A DNA stretch of 12,769 nucleotides from Afipia sp. (GTDB lineage Bacteria > Pseudomonadota > Alphaproteobacteria > Rhizobiales > Xanthobacteraceae): NCBI GenBank assembly GCA_026400415.1, contig JAPLPA010000254.1, forward strand, positions 1,836-14,604. Direction: 5' to 3'. The notes beneath the pieces were generated by a model, which had not been told where the DNA came from, ran no database searches, and saw only the letters and a list, made by a program, of their open reading frames with translations. The position numbers and the translations under genes are program-made. Shown piece by piece: positions 7,217 to 12,769 of this stretch (position 1 is the stretch's first letter; every line of letters starts with the position of its first letter).

Positions 7217-7390
7217 TCAGCCTTTCCGCTTGATGTGGTGGTCAGCCTTTGAAGGTGCTGGCTGCGTGATATTGACCGGATCGGAGCCGGGAAACGTCTC
7301 CTCCAACCCCTCTTCCAACGCATCGTCCAATTTGCGCTTCTCGTCAGATGCCTTTTTGCCGGCCTCCGATTCACGATCTTTGTCGGTCAT
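7217..7390 (-). CDS. Small charged protein with FPGSDP motif, copy 2
   Basis: This 57-residue protein is the paralogue of the gene just downstream. It starts MTDKDRESEAGKKASDEKRK and continues LDDALEEGLEETFPGSDP, VNITQPAPSK and ADHHIKRKG. From LDDALE to the end the two proteins agree at about three quarters of positions, while the first 20 residues differ apart from being highly charged. The Shine-Dalgarno GAGAGG is 6 nt before ATG 7390, which decides against a longer frame reaching 7507. The gene is divergent from the lldD-like gene, with 94 nt between the two starts. Function unknown. Confidence 0.8.
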   Translation of the reverse strand: MTDKDRESEAGKKASDEKRKLDDALEEGLEETFPGSDPVNITQPAPSKADHHIKRKG

Positions 7391-7484
7391 TACGGCCTCT
7401 CTGTGGCGGCGGGTATTTGCGTGAGCCTCAACCATGATAGATGATTGCCGCAACGAACAACACAAGACGGCACGGGGAAACGCC

Positions 7485-8653
7485 ATGTTGAAGAACATTA
7501 CCTGCATCGATGACCTGCGCCAGATCCATAAACGCCGCGTGCCAAAGGCATTCTTCGATTACGCCGACCGCGGCTCCTATGCGGAGGAGACGCTGCGCGC
7601 CAACATCAGCGACATGTCAAAACTGAAATTCCGCCAGCGCATCCTGGTCGATATTTCAAAACGCAGCCTCGAGACGAAAATTCTCGGCGAACCGGCGTCC
7701 ATGCCGCTGATCCTCGCGCCCATCGGCCTGACAGGGATGCAGCACGGCGACGGTGAAATTCACGCCTGCCGCGCCGCGCAGAAGATCGGAATTCCCTACA
7801 CGCTCTCCACCATGTCGATCTGCTCGATCGAGGACGTCGCGCAGAATGTCGAAAAGCCGTTCTGGTTTCAGCTCTACGTCATGAAGGATCGCGGCTTTGT
7901 GAAAGCGCTGATCGAGCGCGCCCGAAATGCAGCGCGCTTGTGCTGACGGTCGATCTGCAGGTGATCGGCCAGCGCCACGCCGACATCAAGAACGGCATGA
8001 CCGTGCCTCCGCAATGGTCGCTCGGCAAGGTGTTCGATTTCGCCACCAAACCCGGCTGGGTGTCGGGCGTGCTTCGCGGCAAGCGGCGCACCTTCGGCAA
8101 CCTCGCCGGTCATCTCAAAGTCGACAGCGACATCACTTCTCTCGGCACCTGGATCGCCTCACAATTCGACGCGTCGCTGAACTGGAAGGATGTCGAGTGG
8201 ATTCGCTCGATCTGGCCCGGCAAGCTCATCATCAAGGGTATCCTCGATATTGGCGATGCACGCGAAGCGGTGAAAACCGGCGCCGAAGGCATTGTCGTTT
8301 CCAATCACGGTGGACGCCAGCTTGACGGCGCGCCGTCGTCGATCTCCGTGTTGCCGGAAATCGTTCAAGACGTCGGCGGCAAAACGGAAATCATCTTCGA
8401 TGGTGGCATTCGCTCAGGACAGGACGTGATGCGCGCGCTCGCGCTGGGCGCAAAGTCCTGCATGATCGGGCGCGCTTACATCCACGGCCTCGGTGCTGGC
8501 GGGCAGGAAGGCGTGGAAACTGCGCTTGACGTGATTGGCAAGGAATTGAGCGTCACGATGGGACTCACCGGCGTCAACCGGATCGAAGACATCGACCGCC
8601 GCGTGCTGACGGATTACATGCAGACGAACGCAGTGAGCAGCCCGCGCAATTAA
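7485..8653 (+). pseudogene. lldD: FMN-dependent alpha-hydroxy-acid (L-lactate) dehydrogenase, frameshifted
   Basis: Members of this family oxidise L-lactate or related 2-hydroxy acids with FMN and usually feed electrons to the respiratory chain. Part one (7485-7946) reads MLKNITCIDDLRQIHKRRVPKAFFDYAD and includes LAPIGLTGMQHGDGE and PFWFQLYVMKDRGF, then runs into a stop. Part two continues in another frame from AAATGC at 7925 (KCSALVLTVDLQVIGQRHAD) and contains GKLIIKGI, the catalytic-histidine motif SNHGGRQLDGAPSS, the FMN-phosphate segment FDGGIRSGQDV and GRAYIHGLGAGG. Relatives have ERA-K-A-A-x-CS here, so about 7 nt seem to be missing between 7922 and 7925. All other sites are kept, so the break is recent or a sequence error. 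ATG 7485 has GGGGA upstream; a longer frame from 7434 does not fit the family start. It is the only plus-strand gene. Confidence 0.88.
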
Positions 8654-8659
8654 CGCGGG
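8641..8659. terminator. Hairpin at the convergent lldD/aroE ends, with the lldD stop in its loop
   Basis: CCCGCG (8641-8646) pairs with CGCGGG (8654-8659) around the loop CAATTAA, which contains the TAA stop of the lldD-like gene. The two convergent genes end only 13 nt apart. No good U-run follows on either side (TTACGCTT on the plus strand), so it is at best a weak bidirectional terminator. Confidence 0.35.
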
Positions 8660-8666
8660 TTACGCT

Positions 8667-9500
8667 TCACGCCTTCAACAAATCCGCCTCGACCAGCTTG
8701 CGCAGTTCCGGCGTGACGGAAGGACGCTTGCCGAACCACAGCTCAAATCCGCGTACCGCCTGATGCAGCAGCATGCCGAGCCCATCGGCGGTTTTCAGCT
8801 TGCGCTTGATTGCCGCTTTCAACAGCGACGTTTGCAGCGGCACATAAACCAGATCCGCAACGGTGGATGTCTCCGAAAGCAAATCCAGGTTCACATCAAG
8901 CGGCGGCTGGCCTTTCATGCCGAGCGATGTCGTGTTCACCAGCAACCCCGCACGCGGCAGTACGCTGTCGATCTTGTCCCATGCTACCGGCTGAACTTGC
9001 TTGCCGAATTGTGCAGCGAGCATTTCCGCACGCGCAGATGTCCTGTTGGCGAGATGCACGCGCTTGATGCCACGCTCGATCAGACCGAACACGACCGCGC
9101 GCGCCGACCCGCCAGCGCCGAGCACCAGAACGTCCTCGGTCTTTTCCCACCCTGGCGCGCTGGCATCGAGATTGCCGACGAAGCCTTCGACATCCGTGTT
9201 GGTCGAACGTAACTCGCCACCATCGAAGTAGAGCGTGTTGGCAGCCCCGACGGTAAGCGCACGCTCGTCCGGCGACGACAGTGTCAGCGCCTGCTCCTTG
9301 TGAGGAATTGTGACGTTCGCTCCGCGATAGCCGCGCGTGGCGAGACCTGCGATGAAATCCGCGAATGCTTCCGGCGCGACAGCCTCGATGCGATAGTCGC
9401 CATCGATTCCAAACTGCTTCAGCCAGTATTTATGGATGATCGGCGAGCGCGAATGCGCCGCCGGCCATCCGATCAAACACGCGGCGGGAATCTGATTCAT
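8667..9500 (-). CDS. aroE: Shikimate dehydrogenase
   Basis: AroE reduces 3-dehydroshikimate to shikimate with NADPH in aromatic amino-acid synthesis. The 277-residue length is typical. The shikimate-binding serines are in HSRSP (16-20), the catalytic lysine is Lys68 in NVTIPHKE, and the catalytic aspartate is Asp103 in STNTDVEGF. The NADP fold has VLGAGGSARAV (126-136) followed by ANRTSARAE, whose NRT preference indicates NADP. The C-terminal HQAVRGFELWFG carries the family's conserved Gln (247). It starts 9 nt after the sulP stop with no recognisable Shine-Dalgarno, so it is probably translated by coupling to sulP and shares its promoter. The common alphaproteobacterial neighbours maf, coaE and dnaQ are absent, so this could be an additional or relocated copy. 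The motifs all look functional. Confidence 0.95.
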   Translation of the reverse strand: MNQIPAACLIGWPAAHSRSPIIHKYWLKQFGIDGDYRIEAVAPEAFADFIAGLATRGYRGANVTIPHKEQALTLSSPDERALTVGAANTLYFDGGELRSTNTDVEGFVGNLDASAPGWEKTEDVLVLGAGGSARAVVFGLIERGIKRVHLANRTSARAEMLAAQFGKQVQPVAWDKIDSVLPRAGLLVNTTSLGMKGQPPLDVNLDLLSETSTVADLVYVPLQTSLLKAAIKRKLKTADGLGMLLHQAVRGFELWFGKRPSVTPELRKLVEADLLKA

Positions 9501-9509
9501 GTCGCTATG

Positions 9510-10844
9510 CTACAGAAATTCGTCGGTCGAGGCGGGCTTAATCGGCGCGGATTGACCCTGCCGTTTGCGCCACAGGAATAACAGACCGCCGAGCAGCGAA
9601 CCAGCCGCGATGCCTTCGGCAAGGCCTGTGAAAATTGTCAGAAGGAATGTCGCCAGCAAAACGACCGCAGTTTCCCATGAGCGCAACAATTCGTTGAACT
9701 CGTGTTTCTCCGCCATGTTCCATGCAACCACCGCAAGCACACCAGCCAGCGTGGCAAGGGGAATAAAACTCGCAAGCGGTGCGGCCAAAAGCATGAACGC
9801 CAGCAAAAAGACCGAGTGCAGCATGCCCGCGATGGGCCCTCGTGCCCCAGCGCGAACATTTGTCGCGGTGCGCGCAATCGTGCCGGTCACGCAGATGCCG
9901 CCGAACAGCGCCGAGCCGATATTGGCCACGCCCTGCGCGACCAATTCGCTGTTGGAGCGATGTTGACGTCCGGTCATGCCGTCGGCAACGACCGCGGACA
10001 AAAGCGATTCAATGGCGCCTAGCAGCGCGAACATGATCGCATCGGGAAATACAGCCGTGATCTTCGCGACCGTGATTTCTGGAAACGACGGCAGCGGGAA
10101 ATTCTGCGGAATGCCGCCGAATCGCGTGCCGATGGTTTCAACCGGAAGCCCCAGCAATCCAACGGCGAGACCAGTGACGACCACGGCGATGAGCATCCCC
10201 GGCCATGTCGGGCGAATGCGCCGCAAGCCCAGAATAATGCCAACCGTCGAAACCGAGATCGCGATGGCAAACGGATTCATTGTGGGCGCAGCGCGAGCGA
10301 GCGTATCGAGCTTTGCTATCAACTCACCCGGTTCGTTGCCGGAAAGCCTCAAGCCAAACAGATCTCGAATCTGGCTTGCAAAGATAATGACAGCAATGCC
10401 GGCCGTGAAACCGATCGTCACCGGATAGGGGATGTAGCGGATATAAGAGCCGATACGCAGAAGTCCCGCAAGCATGAGCATCGCGCCTGCCATCATGGTG
10501 GCGAGAAGAACGCCCTCGATGCCGTGGCGGGCCATCGCTGCCGCGACGATCACGATGAATGCGCCTGCGGGACCGCCGATCTGAAAGCGGCTGCCGCCGA
10601 GCAGCGATACCAGAAAGCCGCCAAAAATCGCGGCGTAGAGTCCGCGATCCGGCGTCGTGCCGGACGCAATTGCAATCGCCATCGACAGCGGCAGCGCAAC
10701 GACAGCGACGGTCAGACCCGCGATGACGTCCGCGCGAAAACCGTCGAGCGCGTAACCCTCGCGCAGCACGGTCACGATTTTCGGCATGAACACGTCGGGC
10801 GTGAGCGGCGCAGACGATTTGGCTTCAGCGGTCACTTGATTCAT
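9510..10844 (-). CDS. SulP-family anion transporter without a STAS domain
   Basis: This is a multi-helix inner-membrane protein of 444 residues. The N-terminal ALDGFRADVIAGLTVAVVALPLSMAIAIASG (about 32-62) is the classical SulP start, with GLYAAIFGGFLVSLLGGSRFQIGGPAGAF next. Other family segments are IPYPVTIGFTAGIAVIIFASQIRDLFGL, FALLGAIESLLSAVVADGMTGRQHRSNSELVAQG (the conserved E-S-x-L-x-A-x-x-x-D-x-x-x-G region) and GLAEGIAAGSLLGGLLFLWRKR. Family members carry sulfate, bicarbonate, dicarboxylates or other anions; which one applies here is unclear. The usual family length is about 550-600 because a cytoplasmic STAS domain follows. Here the protein stops about 15 residues after the last helix, and only 9 nt separate it from aroE, so no STAS remnant exists. 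AGAGG lies about 10 nt before ATG 10844. A FixK/FNR box lies upstream. Confidence 0.92.
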   Translation of the reverse strand: MNQVTAEAKSSAPLTPDVFMPKIVTVLREGYALDGFRADVIAGLTVAVVALPLSMAIAIASGTTPDRGLYAAIFGGFLVSLLGGSRFQIGGPAGAFIVIVAAAMARHGIEGVLLATMMAGAMLMLAGLLRIGSYIRYIPYPVTIGFTAGIAVIIFASQIRDLFGLRLSGNEPGELIAKLDTLARAAPTMNPFAIAISVSTVGIILGLRRIRPTWPGMLIAVVVTGLAVGLLGLPVETIGTRFGGIPQNFPLPSFPEITVAKITAVFPDAIMFALLGAIESLLSAVVADGMTGRQHRSNSELVAQGVANIGSALFGGICVTGTIARTATNVRAGARGPIAGMLHSVFLLAFMLLAAPLASFIPLATLAGVLAVVAWNMAEKHEFNELLRSWETAVVLLATFLLTIFTGLAEGIAAGSLLGGLLFLWRKRQGQSAPIKPASTDEFL

Positions 10845-10912
10845 GACGCGTTGCGCCTCTCACAAAGCGGCGTGGAAAGCCCGACAGCAATACCGGCCCG
10901 GCACCGCCGTCA

Positions 10913-10926
10913 TTGATATAGATCAA
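10913..10926 (-). promoter_or_regulatory. Perfect FNR/FixK box upstream of sulP-aroE
   Basis: TTGAT-CTAT-ATCAA is an exact match to the palindromic site of FNR/FixK-type oxygen-responsive activators. Its centre (10919.5) is about 40 nt before a likely start near 10880, as judged from a -10-like TATTGC at 10892-10887. That matches the class II activating position of about -41. It lies 68 nt before the sulP ATG and overlaps the stop codon of the DUF992 gene upstream. Confidence 0.75.
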
Positions 10927-11402
10927 TAGCGTCCGGGCCGGAGCTCCATGCTTTGAACGCCGCCTGCAACGTTGAGTCCGGTCTGACCCTGAACGCTGAG
11001 CGGTTGAAGCGCGAAGGTGTTGTTAGACCCACCGATCATCGCATTGCCGCCGACGCCGACGCCGATGGCGGCACTGGCATCCACGCCAGCATAATTTCCG
11101 GATAGGTCGCCCGGCCCCAGTTGAGCTGTTGGCGCAAGCACGGCCCACGAAATGCCGGTCTCGCCCGTGACGCCGAGATCAACGCCGACCTTGGTGATCC
11201 GCGCAGTATAAAGATCGTCAGGCCGGCCGTTGACGCGAAGGACGCAACCGAAGTTGGTCACCGAACCGACGATGAGGCCGACGCTCCCTGGACTGCGGCA
11301 TTCAAGAACGCCGACCTGCGTGCGAGACTGCGCTTGCGCAGCCGCAAACGAGGCAACAAAGCCCGCAAGGGCAATACACAAATAAGATGCGAGGCGATAC
11401 AT
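10923..11402 (-). CDS. Secreted DUF992-family protein, intact copy
   Basis: This is a 159-residue exported protein. Residues 1-25 form a signal peptide (MYRLASYLCIALAGF, then VASFAAAQAQ, with cleavage near AQAQ-S). The mature part has the features of DUF992: VGVLECRSPGSVGLIVGS, a second Cys in NFGCVLR, an ITKVGVDLGVTGETGISWAVLAPT block, GPGDLSGNYAG, a glycine-rich IGVGVGGNAMIGGSNNTFALQPLSVQGQTGLNVAGG segment, and the end VQSMELRPGRY. DUF992 has no established function; it is common in Hyphomicrobiales and probably periplasmic or surface-linked. The two cysteines could form a disulfide. The frame extends to 11474, but ATG 11402 gives a proper signal peptide and has GGAG 8 nt upstream. Its downstream end overlaps the FixK box of sulP. 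A similar gene lies upstream. Confidence 0.85.
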   Translation of the reverse strand: MYRLASYLCIALAGFVASFAAAQAQSRTQVGVLECRSPGSVGLIVGSVTNFGCVLRVNGRPDDLYTARITKVGVDLGVTGETGISWAVLAPTAQLGPGDLSGNYAGVDASAAIGVGVGGNAMIGGSNNTFALQPLSVQGQTGLNVAGGVQSMELRPGRY

Positions 11403-11451
11403 GGGTCGATCTCCAGCCGGGTGATGCAAACAGTGTAAGGAAATTCGTCTG

Positions 11452-11481
11452 CATCTAGTCACACCGCAGGACATTGTTCAA
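11452..11481 (-). promoter_or_regulatory. Possible promoter of the intact DUF992 gene
   Basis: On the minus strand TTGAAC (11481-11476) and TAGATG (11457-11452) are 18 nt apart, downstream of the terminator at 11506-11531 and 50 nt before the start codon. The match is moderate. Confidence 0.3.
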
Positions 11482-11505
11482 TTGCCGGCGTTCACGCTGC
11501 GCAGC

Positions 11506-11531
11506 AAAAAGGCCCGCTCGCGCGGGCCTTT
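11506..11531 (-). terminator. Intrinsic terminator of the upstream DUF992 gene
   Basis: On the minus strand AAAGGCCCGC and GCGGGCCTTT form a 10-bp stem with a 4-nt loop, followed by TTTTTGC (partly shared with the stem). It starts 20 nt after the stop codon at 11552. It separates the two DUF992 genes into different transcripts. Confidence 0.9.
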
Positions 11532-11551
11532 GGAATTTATAAAAACCGCGT

Positions 11552-12021
11552 TCAGCGCTTGTGGCTGCGATGATACCTGCGCTGCGGATAGATGCCGTCC
11601 TGATGCAGTTCGACACCGACAATGCCGCCGGTCACGTTCAGGCCGGTCTGGCCCTGGAGACTGAGCGGCTGCAGCGCGTAGGAATTCTGCGATCCGCCCC
11701 ACAACAGATTGCCGCCGCCGCCAACGCCGACCGAGGCATTACCACCGACGCCGCCGTAACTTCCCGACAAATCGCCGGGGCCGACCTGACGAGTCGGCGC
11801 AAACACCGCCCAGGCAAATCCGGTCTGCTCGGTGATGCCGAGATCGATACCGATGCGTTGGACATTCGCCAGATAAGGTTCGGGCCGGCGGCCCGGCGAG
11901 CGGAACACGCAATGAAACTGTGTCGCCGATCCGATGACGTAGCCGACATTCGGGCCGCCTTCGCATTCGATGGTGCCGACCTGAACGCAACCGCGATGGC
12001 AACCTTGGTGGAAATGCGCAT
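11552..12021 (-). pseudogene. DUF992-family protein, broken within its signal peptide
   Basis: A good start exists at ATG 12021 (MRISTKVAIAVA, with GGGAG about 9 nt upstream). This is the beginning of a signal peptide, but after 12 residues the frame leaves the gene. The mature DUF992 sequence follows in another frame from GTT at 11986: VQVGTIECEGGPNVGYVIGS, HCVF, VQRIGIDLGITEQTGFAWAVFAPT, GPGDLSGSYGG, LLWGGSQNSYALQPLSLQGQTGLNVTGG. It ends with a basic tail, HQDGIYPQRRYHRSHKR, that the intact copy lacks. A signal peptide needs about 10 more residues here, so a deletion of 3n+1 nt in the hydrophobic core is inferred. The mature domain is otherwise complete, including both cysteines. A longer same-frame reading to 12241 has no signal peptide and crosses the terminator at 12064-12100, so I reject it. 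A sequencing error cannot be excluded. Confidence 0.8.
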
Positions 12022-12063
12022 GAACTTTGACTCCCGTATGATTGAATTTCGATGCGGGCGGAC

Positions 12064-12100
12064 AAAAGGAAAGCGCCGTGTCAAAAACATGGCGCTTTCC
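12064..12100 (-). terminator. Intrinsic terminator of the aminotransferase gene
   Basis: On the minus strand GGAAAGCGCC and GGCGCTTTCC form a 10-bp stem that can extend by several more pairs into the 13-nt loop, followed by TTTTG. It lies 46 nt after the stop codon at 12147 and just upstream of the broken DUF992 gene. Confidence 0.88.
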
Positions 12101-12146
12101 AGTATTGCCGTCACGGCATCGTGAGAACGAGTCGAAACCTGAATGC

Positions 12147-12769
12147 TTATCGCAAATTTCCGCAGAAGCGCTGGATGCGTTTGCAGGCTTCTTCGAGGTC
12201 CGATGTTTTCGTCGCGTAGGAAATACGGAACGCGGGTCCAAGACCGAACGCAGAACCCTGCACTACCGCAACACCTTCTGTCTCCAGCAGCTCGGTCACG
12301 AAGTCTTCGTCATTGGTGAGCTTCTTGCCCGACGGCGCGGTTTTTCCCATCGTGCCTGCGCAAGACGGATAGACATAGAACGCGCCTTCCGGGCGCGGGC
12401 AGGAAATCCCGCTCGCCTGATTGAGCATAGACACCACGAGATCACGCCGCTCCTTGAACACTTTATTGTTCAGCGGAATGAACTCCTGCGTACCGTTCAG
12501 CGCTTCCACCGCCGCCCATTGCGCAATCGACGACGGGTTAGACGTCGACTGAGACTGAATGGTCGCCATCGCCTTGATGAGTTGCTCCGGGCCGCCCGCG
12601 TAACCGATGCGCCAGCCGGTCATGCAATAGGCCTTCGAAACGCCGTTCACCGTCAGCGTGCGGTCGAACAGTTTCGGCTCCACCTGCGCAGGCGTTGCGA
12701 ATTCGAAATCGTCATAGACCAGATGCTCATACATATCGTCCGTCATGACCCAGACATGCGGGTGCTTCA
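12147..12769 (-). CDS. Class I aminotransferase, aspartate type (partial, 5' end beyond the right edge)
   Basis: This is the C-terminal 207 residues of a PLP aminotransferase of about 400. The visible part begins KHPHVWVMTDDMYEHLVYDDF, in which the Asp and Tyr of the D-x-x-Y motif bind the cofactor ring. The PLP-lysine motif follows in NGVSKAYCMTGWRIGYAGG. Later segments typical of the aspartate aminotransferase subgroup common in alphaproteobacteria are QSQSTSNPSSIAQWAAVEAL, PEGAFYVYPS, and GSAFGLGPAFRISYATK, in which the arginine of FRISYA binds the substrate carboxylate. Such enzymes transfer the amino group between aspartate or aromatic amino acids and 2-oxoglutarate; exact specificity cannot be fixed from half a protein. 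An internal ATG at 12746 is not the start, since the frame continues upstream in register with the family. It has its own terminator. Confidence 0.93.
   Translation of the reverse strand, partial: KHPHVWVMTDDMYEHLVYDDFEFATPAQVEPKLFDRTLTVNGVSKAYCMTGWRIGYAGGPEQLIKAMATIQSQSTSNPSSIAQWAAVEALNGTQEFIPLNNKVFKERRDLVVSMLNQASGISCPRPEGAFYVYPSCAGTMGKTAPSGKKLTNDEDFVTELLETEGVAVVQGSAFGLGPAFRISYATKTSDLEEACKRIQRFCGNLR

Noticed and set aside
6981..7424. Plus-strand frame of 147 codons with an internal repeat (EGAG-V-FTGSEPGN)
   Set aside because: The apparent internal repeat is only the antisense image of the two duplicated small genes, each of which has its own ribosome site on the minus strand.
11552..12241. 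Reading the second DUF992 gene as one intact frame of 229 codons
   Set aside because: The extra N-terminal part lies across the aminotransferase terminator and its coding end, has no signal peptide, and a well-placed start at 12021 in another frame explains the gene better.
1..12769. CRISPR array, transposon ends, tRNA or phage-like system
   Set aside because: Scanning both strands by eye I saw no regularly spaced identical repeats, no transposase motifs, no tRNA-like cloverleaf with CCA region and no phage genes; the gene content is ordinary core metabolism and envelope.

Overview
The window reads as a chromosomal, mostly housekeeping segment of an alphaproteobacterium in the order Hyphomicrobiales, most likely the Bradyrhizobium/Afipia/Rhodopseudomonas group. 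This rests on protein style (alphaproteobacterial-type SerC, Omp25/Omp31-like barrels, DUF992 proteins, small FP(A/G)SDP proteins), high GC coding sequence, and regulatory motifs (a FixK/FNR box and a CtrA-type box). It is an inference from sequence features; no database search was possible. Every gene is on the minus strand except one broken FMN-dependent alpha-hydroxy-acid dehydrogenase gene.

Layout from left to right. (1) 1-1011: serC (phosphoserine aminotransferase), cut by the left edge, with a good sigma-70-type promoter and a short two-hairpin leader RNA that I take to be a serC-motif element. (2) 1050-1997: a small three-helix membrane protein and a glutathione S-transferase-like protein. 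(3) 2084-4020: two secreted outer-membrane beta-barrel genes, separated by a strong terminator; the second has a perfect TTAA-N7-TTAAC (CtrA-type) site and an array of TTAA motifs upstream. (4) 4091-6793: an Fsr-type major facilitator transporter downstream of glmM (phosphoglucosamine mutase, UDP-GlcNAc synthesis). (5) 6968-7390: two tandem copies of a gene for a charged protein of about 58 residues carrying an FPGSDP motif. (6) 7485-8653: an lldD-like gene on the plus strand, split by a frameshift. (7) 8667-10926: a sulP-aroE pair with a perfect FNR/FixK palindrome at an activating distance. The SulP transporter has no STAS domain. (8) 10923-12021: two tandem DUF992 secreted-protein genes, the second broken inside its signal peptide, followed by a strong terminator. 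(9) 12147-12769: the C-terminal half of a class I (aspartate-type) aminotransferase, cut by the right edge, with its own terminator.

Functional links. serC, aroE, glmM and the aminotransferase are central amino-acid and cell-wall precursor genes. The outer-membrane barrels and DUF992 proteins are envelope components. The most interesting regulatory inference is that a STAS-less anion transporter and a shikimate dehydrogenase, here outside its common maf-aroE-coaE context, may be induced together under low oxygen. I found no CRISPR array, transposase, tRNA, rRNA or convincing new defence system. The less ordinary signals are the FixK-controlled sulP-aroE unit, the serC leader, the phased TTAA array, the two tandem duplications and the two small deletions that break genes.
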